From NCBI GenBank assembly GCA_011037195.1, contig JAAEAF010014513.1, positions 1-64,000 on the forward strand: a DNA stretch of 64,000 bases. Reading direction: 5' to 3'. The stretch comes from Triatoma infestans (taxonomy: Eukaryota; Arthropoda; Insecta; Hemiptera; Reduviidae). The first letter of the stretch is position 1. Every line of letters begins with the position of its first letter. Below are positions 1-11,900 of this stretch, in pieces. Below the pieces are notes generated by a model. It saw only the letters and a program-made list of their open reading frames with translations, made no database searches and was not told the DNA's origin. A program made the position numbers and the translations under genes.

Positions 1-905
1 AAAATACAATTTTTCTATAATAACCAAAAATTAAACATACTTAACAGTTTTAATTATCTGGGTATATTATTTTCAAATACAGGTATATTTTACAAAACAA
101 GCGGGGAAATGATAAATAAATCAACTGCGGCTATTATTAAAGTTTTAGGTATATTAGCTAAATCTAAATATACTTCCTGGGACATGGTAAATAAATTATT
201 TGATAGTTTGGTGAGATCAGTTCTTCTTTATGGTGCGAAAGTATGGTCACTCCGCTATCTAGAACAGATAGAAATGTTCTCACAAAATATCAAATATTTA
301 CTTCACTGGTCAGCTAATACCCCAAATTATTTCATAAGATGCGAACTAGGCAAAAAAAAAATTAGTAATATGGTATTAAAATTAACCTTGCAATGGTACC
401 TTAAAGTTTTAAAAAAGCCTGCAAACAGGCTACCTACAATTGGTTTTGAACGACAGCTGTAATTAGAAGAAAAATTTAATAATCAAGTTTACAACTGGGT
501 ATCACAAAAAACATTTGTTTATATACGCTGATCATGAATGGATTTGGGTAAACTGAGGTCCCTGCATTATAGAGAATAATATTAAAAATGTGTTGCAAAC
601 ATATGAAAACAAATTATTCTACGAAGACTGGGGGAGAACAAGGAATTCAAGCTATAATCCTATATATTTCTCTTTGAAAAAGTTCAGGAATACTTTTATT
701 TTAACGCTCCAATTAAAATAAAGCGCCTTTTTAGTAGGATCAGATTAATGCATTGGAAATACATATCTTTTTATTTAATAAAACTAAATATAAATGGAAC
801 GCAGACGCTTTTGCAATTTAAACTTATGATCTGTATCATTTTTTTATCATGTGCCCCCCGTTTGAGCTCTTTAGAATAACTCATTTAGATCAATTTTTAA
901 AGGAT
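1..905 (+). mobile_element. LINE (non-LTR retrotransposon) remnant, C-terminal part of reverse transcriptase ORF
   Basis: The frame is already open at base 1 and runs to 462, so the element continues to the left of the window. It reads through a thumb-region motif (FNYLGILFS near base 45), then LLYGAKVW near base 220 and NTPNYFIR near base 320, the order seen after the palm domain of insect LINE ORF2 proteins. After the stop at 460 the similarity continues in shifted frames: a helix-rich stretch near 580-690 and a Leu/Phe-rich end near 820-905. No YADD box is present because the 5' part lies outside the window. It is a dead copy. The same C-terminal region occurs in the remnants near 18, 26 and 54 kb. 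The exact clade is not determined. Confidence 0.8.
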
Positions 906-1224
906 GGTGGCAGTTTAATTGGTAATGATGGCAGTGACAAGAATAATGGCGAAGATTTTTTGTTTGTTTCAATATCAGTATGTCTTCTCTTATGTACTCC
1001 AGAAGTTCATGACTTTGATATGCGAAAATACCGAAAAAGTTTAACTGCATCAGCACATGTTCATGAAACAATATAATACAATCCTTTGTCTTCCCTTGAA
1101 GCTAACTTTGGATGAAATGAATTTTCCGGCTTTCTCATTCTCCTCCTCTGTTTTAATAAAAGAGCAATTAGAAGCAAACTTTCGTAAGATGCCATTTTCT
1201 TAACATCAACCCGTATTTCTTTTT
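906..1224. other. Unannotated stretch
   Basis: About 300 bases of AT-rich sequence between two retroelement remnants. The short open frames here overlap on both strands and carry no recognisable motif. Confidence 0.5.
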
Positions 1225-2240
1225 ACAGTGGCGCCACCAGTGGGCAGCTTAATTTTTGCGCTTCACATACGGTGGCTCCACTAGTTGCGCCATCAGATTA
1301 CGCACCAGTGGCCTAGTCTAATAGCGGCCTACGTTCCACTATAGCGACATAGGTACGCGCGCTCTCTGACCAGCTGATTAGATTTCTTGAACTCGGTAAC
1401 CTCCGTCTCAATCGCTGCCTGCTCACAAGAATCTTTTCACTTGTTTACCTTTTTACGTGATTTAAATTAATTGTTATTGGATTATTTTGGAAATTCATTT
1501 ATATACTTCTGTCTGTTTCATCGTAAACAGAATTTTTAATTTTGTTGGATTTCGTGTTGCATTTATTGGTTATACACTCTTTATTAAATATTTGCCGTAA
1601 ATTCTAACACGTTTATTATTAAATTCCCCTCTAGGATTTACATTTTTTTCTATTACTTGCTGCTCCTCTTAATTTGGATTTAATTGTTACGAATAGCGGT
1701 CCCATTATGGCACCTCAAAACTTAACTGCGGCTTTATTTAACCGTCAGATGTCTGTATCTACGGCTGCTTCAGAGTCAACTATGACGCATCTAGAGGCAT
1801 TAAGTCCTGATCGCCCTTTCCTACAGTTGGGTGTTACTTGGTTGTTTGAAAACCTTCATGCTGACTATAATTCAGCCAATGAAAAGCTGCGTTCCCTACC
1901 TTAATCTGGAAATTTTACCGAACGGCTTGAATGAGGAAATAATTGCACAAATTAGAGGAGTTATTAGCGAAAGGCGAACTTCATGCTTTGGAGCTTCTCG
2001 CGGCTGCTACACCAGTTCCACTTGCTGCTTCAACTCACTAGACCCTAGGTTGAATTTAGCACCTAATCCTTTGAATCATTAACTTTGTCTGAATTGCCTC
2101 GTTTAACTTTGCCTAAATGTAACGGTACTTCCGATTGGGATGAATTTTATAAGCAATTCATGACACTTGTTCATGACAACGTTATGTTATCTCCTAAACA
2201 AAAACTGCTATATTTAATTAATCATTTAGCGGCAATATTT
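1225..2240 (+). mobile_element. BEL/Pao LTR retrotransposon remnant (leader and N-terminal gag)
   Basis: A TGGCGCC sequence at about 1229-1235 looks like a primer-binding-site start and is followed by a leader. A gag-like frame begins at about ATG 1707 and is broken by frameshifts near 1830 and 2080. The clearest part is 2081-2235, which reads LPRLTLPKCNG, then DWDEFYKQF, then LSPKQKLLYLINHL. This is the conserved start of the BEL/Pao gag domain, where a Leu/Pro-rich strand precedes W..F...F and L....K..YL...L. The similarity stops abruptly at about 2240. No protease, RT or LTR pair was seen, so this is a truncated copy. The family call rests on motif recall, not on a search. Confidence 0.6.
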
Positions 2241-2564
2241 TATTGAATAAAATAAAGATCGGATAAAGTTTTAAAAAAATCTTTATAATAGTTAAAAACC
2301 GAACATGAAAGGCAAAATAAATAAGGAAAATTTTAAAAAATAATAAGCAATCTGGAAAAATGTATCAAACTCACACAGTCATCGCACACTAATCAAACCA
2401 TGAATATAAACTCTGAAAACAGATAGTTACTCTTTAAGCTACCAACACGGCGGAGTGCACTGATCATTTTTTCAGGGATTTAGAATTTGTGGTGAGAGGA
2501 ACCACAATACAACTAGATCGCAGTGGATTTGGTTTTGTCAAACCAAACAGATACCACAATGATT

Positions 2565-2720
2565 ATTGTGATGAGTGCATCAACTAAATTTGCTCTGTAC
2601 AAGTCTATGTTATCACACTGTTTGACTAAAACATCCTGAATGGGCGAGCGCCCGAAACCGGTCGATGTCCACAAAAAGAAGCAGGCTATCACGGAAAATA
2701 TCTCTGAAAATTTATAAACT
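2565..2720 (+). repeat. Small dispersed repeat, hammerhead-like family A (GGGC stem II)
   Basis: This shares its body and tail (CACAAAAAGAAGCAGGCTAT, then CACGGAAAATATCTCTGA) with the copies at about 19395-19625 and 57115-57300. The centre, 2634-2668, reads ACATC-CTGAA-T-GGGC-GAGC-GCCC-GAAA-CCGGTC-GATGT. It has a perfect 5-bp stem I (ACATC/GATGT), a 4-bp stem II (GGGC/GCCC), the GAAA box and a self-complementary ACCGGT stem III. The CTGANGA box has lost two bases, so this copy should not be catalytic. Confidence 0.6.
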
Positions 2721-2894
2721 GAAAGTACCAGTTGGTAATCTATAGTAGTTTAAAGAATACTTTAAAACAAGATAAGACGGAGGTTCCTGTTTTCAGGCTA
2801 ACTAAAAGTGTTCACCAGAAAAGATGAAATTTCTTCTGGTCGTATGGCAGGAATATTGAATAGTTGCTTTTCTATAAATGTTGTCTAACAGTTG

Positions 2895-2900
2895 TTTATT
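2895..2900 (-). terminator. Poly(A) signal of the SmydA-like gene
   Basis: The minus-strand AATAAA lies 54 bases past the TGA stop (2954-2956) of the last exon. It is a plausible cleavage/polyadenylation signal. The distance to the stop is short but usual for insect genes. Confidence 0.5.
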
Positions 2901-2953
2901 ACAATATAAGCATTTTTACACATCATACAGAAAAGGACTTATTTAAAAACGAA

Positions 2954-5900
2954 TCAATGTCTTCGAATTTTAGGTGCCACCAGATCCCCTTCCAATATAC
3001 TATTAGCTTCTGTCCAAATATGAGTTAGTTCCTAAAAAAGAAAAAAGTTCGCAGTAAAATAAACAGGAAAACTTGAACGATTAACACACAGCCTGACTGA
3101 CTTACTTCAGACTGTTTAATTTCATTGTTATTTCTCTTGGTGAGTTCATCCATTGTGTTGTAAAGTTCCATCAACAGAAGACCTTCATTTATATGTATAA
3201 AAAAATTACAATTATTTATAAGTGAAATAAATCTTCAGAAAATAAAGTAAACGATAATTCTGCAAAAAAATAATTACCACTCATCCTCGATTTACTAAGT
3301 CGAAGTTGATTCAACAATTGTAACAATTCTCTGATATGGCTGGCAATCAGCGAGAGTTCATCATCGGATAAACCTTGAACGATAAAAGAAAAGTGTTCAA
3401 ATAATTCTAAATAACAAATCACATTCTCTGAGTGACAACATATTATTCAAACTTGGAACATTTACAGAAATATTTGATTTCCTAAAATATTTTATATCTG
3501 GGGCTACTTACACTATATTGGAACGGACAAACAGTTTCAAACGAAAGTTTCGCCTTAAAATCGATAAGAGAAATCAGAGGCAGAAAAAAGGCGGGAAAAA
3601 AAGAAGATCGTGGCTATTTTCTTGAGATTAGTGTTGAACCTATTTGTATGTACGGACGCAATAACCAGTTTCCCCCCTTTGCTAGTAACCCCACCACTGG
3701 GGAGTTTATTTTCTACATGCATCACACCTTCGGAATTTCATGTAAAAATGTACATTAGTATAAACTGTAAATTGAATAAATATATACACAGATGCAAAAT
3801 GAAAATCGTGATAACCTGGTGGCGATATATCGCTGTTCTTTTAACTTTTTTAATTACAGTGTGTCTGTAATTTTTTTTTTAAGGCGCGTCAACATCTATG
3901 GTCATTGGCACCCGGAGCTTTTTCAGTGTACTTCGGACACACTTGTCTTGTAAAGTTCCATTAACAGAAGACCTTCGTTTATGTATAAAAAAAATTACAT
4001 GTTATATCGAAGGTGTGGTGCATGTAGAAAATGGAACGGACAAACAGTGCCAATCGAAAGTGATGGAGTATCATATTATGAGTAGTTGGTACACAAGTTT
4101 GGGTGGGAAAATCGATGCCCCCTTTGCCTGTAAAACATTTCTCTCGTTACCGGAAGTGAGCTGTAGACGCTCCTAGGAAGAAAAAATCTAAGGGTAGCAC
4201 AGGTGGAGTCGAACCCGCGTCCTCTGCGTGGGAGTCCGGTTAGCAACCTTCTCTAGGTGTGTCTGTAATAAGAAGGGAAATATTATCTGTTCATATTACA
4301 TTTTTATGTTTTGTTAGTTTCTCTGTGATTAATTAAAGACTGGTTACCACTTTTCTTAAACTCTGTGTTTATGTGAGAAGTCTATTTCTTTAAAGAGTTT
4401 TCAGCAAAAAAAGAGACTGCAAAATTTCAGAAATGGGATATGAATGTGATTGATATCATAAATATTGATAACAGCTATAATAATAATTAATAAGATTTGG
4501 TAAAATTTATAAGTAATTAATTGAGACTGTTAATCTATTTCTGGCTGTTTTGATGGAGGTTCGAATTTTGTTGTTGTTGAGTCTCTTGTCTATTTTGTTT
4601 TCAAGTTATTTTAAAGCTAAGTTTTTTTCTTTATTTTGTTGGTATAATACATATTTATAAAATAATAAAAAAAGAGATCAAGCTGTGAGTATTCCGTATT
4701 AATGGTTCTACACATTTAATGTTACAATTATTCAATGATATCAAAAATATAAGTAAATTCAATTATTTTTAAGATGGAAAATGTAAATTGGTTGAATAAA
4801 AATATTTCAAAAGCTTCTAGAGAGTCACTCAAAATATTACACAAATTAATTTTCGGCACTGAGAGTGACAGAGAATATAGAGCAAGATTAAGAAGTGGCT
4901 TTCAGTATGTATCTAACTCGGATAAAAATAAAATTCAAGAAATTAAAAATTTAAGTGGTAAAGAACTTTTATTGGTTAGTAAAATATTAAAGTTATAGAA
5001 TTATTAGCCTATGAGGCGTTATGTATGGAAGCGTCGAGAATGCGTGGGAAGTTTGAATGTAATTCATTGTCTGACTGGGGAATGATTGTGGGTCTGTGGG
5101 CCTATTAATGTTAGGATTATGTTTAGGTTAGGTTCTTACGCTTATTAGATGGGTGAATGTAATTTATTGTTTATTTGGAATATGAATGTTAGCTAGTAGG
5201 TTTTTATTTTTAGTGCTTAGGATAGATAGGACTGGGAGGTGGGGCAAATAAGAATTAGGGCCTTAATTTTTCTTTTAGTTAGGTATTACGGTATTTTTTT
5301 TTAAGTTTATCAGATTTATCAGTTTTCTTGAGTGTTTGAATCAGTATGGATGCGCGTCAACGCGTTCCCATACTTCAATGAGTACATTTGGGCAGGTATG
5401 AGAGCGAGCCCGTGCCTGAGGGTTAAAAAAAAATATTAAAATTAGATTATTATAATACTAAAGAACAACTAGTTGATAAAAGTCGATTGCTTAAATAATG
5501 TCAATGACCTTTAAAGTTCAGAAAGTGTAACTGATTTCTGATGATAAAGATGCTTCTATGAGGATTGAAAAATTTGATCAGAAAGACATTTTGATGAAAA
5601 TGTTCTTTCAAAATTAAGGATGAACTTGGTTAGCAATGGGCATCAAAGGATTCGGAGGACACCAGAAAGATAGAAAAAGAGCTGTCGAAGAAGTAAAGCA
5701 ATTTAATTACCAAAAACCCACGGATACACGTTCAAGAGAAGTTTCGGCTCCAAGAAAATGTTTCGTGTGCGGAAAGTAAGGATCTTGAGAATATTCTTCT
5801 GAGCAAAAAGAGAGAAGCTGTCTTTAATGTGGGAATCCTGGGCACTTTGCAAGTAAGGGCGATAAGAAAGAACAGTTGACATTTAAGACTAAAAATGAGA

Positions 5901-8900
5901 AAACGTTCAAGAAACATATCAAGAAGGTTCGACTAAATGATGAACGCTGTAATAGATACTGGTGCGAGTGATTGCAGCATAAAAGAATTCCCTGTTAGGA
6001 AGTTGGGTCTAAATAAAGTGCCATTAGATGTAACTCTAACTGGTTTTGGTGACGCAAATTGTGTAACGGTAATCAAGGAGGCAGTTCTTGGTGTTTTGGA
6101 AATTGAGGGCGTTCTAGGAACAGAACAAGACTGTTATGAGGTCATTGTGGGCAGGTGTTGGCTGGGCCAGCCACATATTGCCTATTCAGCATGGAGCAAA
6201 GGTTAAAGACGATCCATTCAAAGTCCTCCAATTAGAAGAGACTATGACCTAAGCAAAAATTCAGGCTAAGGAGAGTTAAGTGTACCCCAGCGAGCATCAG
6301 TATATGGAAGTCTCGGTAGGAACTGAAACATTTCAAGTGTTAGCAAGAAATGAGACAGAGGAAACCATTGACATTATTAAAGGAACAGTAGTTGATAGAG
6401 GTCAAATTCTTGTTATTGAAGAAGATGTAGCAAGTGGACGCAGAGTAGGCCAAGAGTGAGAATTACGAGAAGAAGAAATGCAAATAGGAATAGAAGTCAC
6501 AGCAGTAACTGTACTTACTTAATGAGTTTCCGATGTGTTCGAAAGATAACACATTTAAAAAATTTAACTGAAATGGAGATTGAAGAAGAACCAGAAAGAC
6601 CCAAACCTAAACTAGTTATTTAGAAAGAAGACAAATAGCAGATATTGCTAAGGAATGGAGAGATGAGGGAATCGTAGCCGAGTCAAAATCACCGTATGCA
6701 AACCCTGTGTTTATTAGTTAAGAAGAAGAGCGGGAAGCCAAACTTGTTGTTGACTATAGGCGGATAAATGTCTTGACTAAAACATTCCCTATTCCAGACA
6801 AGATACATAATTGGAGATCCTAAGTGGAAGAGAACTATTTGTAACATTAGATTTGGCTCATGGCCGTCCACAGGTTTCGTTAAGCGAAAAGGCAAAACAG
6901 AAGACAGCTTTTAGTATCCCAGAAGAACATGCGCAGTTCGACTGGATGGATTTGGTTTAAAGAATCTCCTTATGAATTCACAAGAATGGTAAATAAAGCT
7001 CTTGGACAGTTAGGAAGCAACGTTGGTATGGGTTATTTAGACAATCTTCGATACCAGCCAGGAAATAGCAAGATTAAAAAGTGTGTTAGGGGATTTAAAA
7101 GAAGCCTGCTAACTTCAAGAACCTAGAAGTGTTATTTCGGCAGAAGGGAGGTTGAATATTTAGGGTTCGTCATATCTGCGAGGGGAATCAATACAGAGCA
7201 TCAGAAAATGCTAGCAATAGCTAACTACTCGGAACCTACCAATATGCAGGAAATTCGACGTTTTTTTGGGATTATCCAGTTTCTTTCGGTGCTTAATACC
7301 AGATTTGCCAGAAGCTCATTGTCTCTAACGGCTTTAACTAGGAAGGAAGTAAAGGGGACAAGTAAAGAGACGCATTTCAAGATTTGAAGGACACTTTGAC
7401 GAAAGAACCAGTTAATAATCCTACAGCCAAAACGGACCTTCAGACTGATGCAACCAAAGAGGCTTTGGCGTGAATGCTACTTCCAGAAGATAAGGATAGC
7501 AAGTTAAACCTGGTATAAAAAAACTGTTTAAACAAAATACATTCATTAAAGCACTTTCTGTTGATGTATTTTGACGGAAGCAGCGATGATGATAACAAAC
7601 GGAATATCAAGTTTGAGCATACTCCGACTTTTCGCTTTGTGAGGTTTTGTTAACCGTTATCCTCCCCATACACACATCATACAGTCCATTAATGCTCAGG
7701 ACATCTCAAAAACAAACTTCCTCATACACCAATAAGAAAAAGTAAAATATCCGGTATGGATCAGCGGTATGATAGGGCGTTAAGGTTCACCGATTCACCA
7801 GAAGGCCACTAAAATATCTGAAATTAATCAGTCATAGGGTGATATGTTGCGGTTCACAGATTTCCAAAAGGCCTCTAAATGTACGGGTTGAATCAGCGGT
7901 ATGATAGGGCGTTAAGGTTCACCGATTCACCAGAAGGCCACTAAAATATCTGAAATTAATCAGTCATAGGGTGACATGTTGCGGTTCACTGATTCACCAG
8001 AAGACCTCTAAAATATACGGCGTGAACGGTGGTAAAGTGAGTGCTGGGATTCACAGAATCACCAGAAGGCATCTAAAATATACGGTGTGAATCAGTGATA
8101 GGATGAGCCTTTGGAGTTCACAGTTCAACCGAGGGCCTCTAAAATATCCGTTATGAATCAATGGTATGGTGGAGCGTTGAGGTACACAGATTCACCAGAA
8201 GGCGTCCAAAATATCCGGTGTGAATCAGTAATATGATAGGGCGTTAAATTTCACACATTTACCAGATGGTCTCTTAAATATTCGGTATGAATCAGCGGTA
8301 TGGTGTGCGTTGGGCTTCACTAATTCATCTGAAGGCCTCTAAAATACCCGGTATAAATGAGTAGTGTAGTGGCATGTTGGGTTCAAAGATTCACCAGAAG
8401 GCCTCTAAAATATCCAGTGTGTATCAGTTGTATGGTAGGACGATCGGGTTTACAGAATCACGAAAAGACCTCTAAAATATACGGTGTGGATCAGTGGTAT
8501 AGTGGTTCACTGGTGGTATAGTGTGAATAGTGATATGATGGGGCGCTTGGGTTCACAGATTCACCATAGGGCCTTTAAAATATCCGGTATAAATCAGTGG
8601 CATGGTGGAGCGTTGGGGTTCACAGATTCACAAGAAGGCCTCTAAAATATCCGGTGCACCAGTGGCATGTTAGGGCGTTGGGGTTTACAGATTTACTAGA
8701 CGGCCTCTAAAATATCTGGTATGAATCAGTGGCATAGTGAGATGTTAGGTTCACAGATTCACCAGAAGGCACTTAAAATATCCGACAATAATCAGTGGTA
8801 GGTGAGGCGTTGGGGTGCACAGAATTACTAGAGGTCCTCTAAAATATTCGGTGTGAATCAGTTATATGATGTGGCGTTCAGTTTCACAGATTCACCAGAT

Positions 8901-11900
8901 GGCCTCTAAAATTTCCGCTACGAATGAGTGGTATGGTGGAGCGTTGCGGTTTACAGAATCACCAGAAGACCTCTAAAATATATGGTGTGAATCAGTGGTT
9001 CATATGGTGCTGGGGTTCACAGAAAAATCAGGAGGCCTCTAAAATATACGCTATCAGTCAGTGATATGGAGGGGTGCTGGGTTCTCAGATCACCAGAAGT
9101 CCTCTAAAATATTCGGTATGAATCAGTAACATGGTGGGGCGTTGGGGTGTACAGATTCACCAGAAGGCCTCCAAAATATCCGGTATGAATCAGTGGTATA
9201 GTGGGACGTTGGTCTTCACTGATTCACCAGAAGGCTTCTAAAATATCCGTTATGTATTAGTAGTATAGCGCCATGTTAGGTTCACACATTCATCAGACGG
9301 CCTCTAAAATATCCAGAGTGTATCAGTTGTATGTTGGGGCGTTGGGGGTCAATGATTTATAAGAAGACCTCTAAAATGTTCAGTGTGTATCAGTTGTGTG
9401 TTTGGTCGTTGGGTTTTACAGATTCATTAGTAGGCCGCTAAAATATCTGGGATGAATCAGTGGTATGGCGAGATGTTGGGGTTCAAAGATTCGCCTGAAA
9501 GCATCTAATATATTCGCTATTATCCAGTGGAATGGGGCGGCGTTGGATTCACATATTCACTATAAGGCCTCTAAAATATCGTTTTTGAATCAGTGGTATG
9601 GTGGGGCAGTGGGGTTAACAGATTCAGCAGAAGACCTATAAAATAACCGGTGTGATTCAGTGATATATTGGGTCATTGGACTTCACAGATTCACCAGAAG
9701 AGCCTCTAAAATATCCGGTATGAATCTGTGGTTTCGTTGGTGTTGGGGTTCACAGAACATCAGAAGGCCTCTAACATATCCTGCGTGGATAAGTGGTATA
9801 GTGAGATATTGGGGTTCTCAGATTCGACAGTAGGCTTCTAAAATATCCGTGTTGATTCAGCAGAAGGCCTCCAAAATTTCTGGTATTAATTAGAAGTTGA
9901 GTGAGCCGTTGCGGCCACGAATCACCCGAAGACCTCTAAAATATATGGTGTGAATCAGTGGATTAGATAGTGTTGGGTTCACACAAAAACCAGAAGGCGT
10001 CTAAAATATACTCTCTTAATAAGTGATATAGAGGGGTGTTGGGTTCACAGATTCTCGAGAAGTCCCCTAAAATATTCGGTATGAATCAGTGACACGATTG
10101 GGTGTTGGGTTTCACAGACCCACCAGTACGCCTCTAAAATATCCGGTATGAGTCACTGGCATGGTGTGGCGTTGAGGTTTACAGATTGACCAGAAGGCCT
10201 CTAAAATATCTGGTATGAATCAGTGATATAGTAAGATGTTGGCGTTTATAGATTCCCCAGAAGGCCTTTAAATAACCGATATTGATCAGTGTTATGGTGA
10301 GGCGTTGGCATGCACAGAAAAACCTGATGGCATCTAAAATATACGTTCGGACTTAGTGATATCATAGGGCTTAGGTTCACAGATTCGCCAGAAGGTCTCT
10401 AAAACATACGGCGTGAATCGATGGTATAATAATCGGATTGAATAATAATAAATCGGATCCACAGATTCACCAGATCGCCTCTAAAATATCCATAATGGAT
10501 CAGTTGTATGGTGAGATGTTGGGGTTCACAGATTCACCAGACGGCATCTACAATATCTGGTATGAATCAGTGGTATAATGATTTTGAGATTCACCAGAAA
10601 GCATCTAAAATATTTGGTATTATTCAGTTGAATTCTGAGGCGCTGAGGTTCACAGATTCACCATAACGCCTCTAGAATATCCGTTATGAATCACAGATTA
10701 ACATGGGTCATTTGCGTTCACAGATTCACCAGAAGGCCTCTAAAATATCCGGGTTGAATCAGCGATATGATGCGCCGTTGGGGTTCAGCTATTCACCAGA
10801 AGGCCTCTAAAATATCCGGTGTATCAGTGATATGACGGGGCGTTGGGTACACGGATTGACCAGAAGGCCTCCAAAATATCCGGTATGAATCAGAGGTATG
10901 GTGACATATTGGGGTCCCCAGATCCACAGAAGGCCTCTACAATATCCGTATGAATCAGTGGTTTAGTTGGTGTTGGGGTTCACAGAACACCAGAAGGCAT
11001 CTAAAATATTCTGTGTTAATCAGTGGTATGGTGGGACATTGAGGTTCCCAGAATCACACGAAGGCCTCTAGAGTATACGGTATGTATCATTTGTATGCTA
11101 GGGCGTTAAGGATTACGGAATCTCCAGAAGTCCTCTAAAATATCTGGTATGTATCAGTGGTATGGTTGGGCGTTGGAGTTTACAGATTCAACAGAAGGCC
11201 TCTGAAATATCTGGTATGAATTAGTGGTATGATGAGATGTTGGAGATCACAGGTTCGCCAGAAAGCATCTAAAGTATTCGGTATTACTCAGTGGAGTGGT
11301 GAGGCGTTGGGGTTCACAGATTCACCATAAGGCCTCTAAAATATCCGGTGTGAATAGTGATATGATGTGTTATTGGAGTTCATAGATTCACCAGAAGGCC
11401 TCTAAAATATATCGTCTGAAATTGATTTGATCGGGGTTGGGATTCATTGATTCACTACAATACCTCTAGAATATCCCATATGAATCAGAGGTATGATGCG
11501 CCGTTGGGTTTCACAGTTTCACAAGAAGGCCTTTAAAATATTCAGTCTGAATCTTGGGTGATATGTTGGGTCACTGGAGTTCACAGATTCACCGCAAGGC
11601 CTCTAAAATATCTGGTGTGATATTGATTTGATGAGAGTTGGGATTCACAGATTCAGTGAAAAGCCTCTAGAATATCTCGTATCACTGGAATGGTGCGCTG
11701 TTGTGGTTCACACAATCACTAGAAGGCGTATAAAATAACCGTTGTGAATCAGTGATATGATAGGACTTTGGGCTCCACTGATTCATCCGCTGGCCTCTAA
11801 AATATGCGGAATGAATCAGTAGTGTAGTGGCATGTTGGGTTTACAGATTCCCCAGAAGGCCTTTAAAATATCCGGTGTATCAGTGATGATAGGGCATTGG

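Noticed and set aside
3216..3422. Stand-alone 68-codon ORF on the minus strand
   Set aside because: Its central part is better explained as exon 5 (3373-3278) of the SmydA-like gene; its ends read into introns.
3498..3600. Further 5' exon for the three small C-terminal exons, ending at the GTAAGT donor near 3500
   Set aside because: No ATG, and its phase does not match the exon at 3373, whereas exon 4 at 12822 matches exactly.
4190..4256. tRNA gene on the minus strand
   Set aside because: Only the B box is good; target duplications and a shared tail show that it is the head of a SINE.
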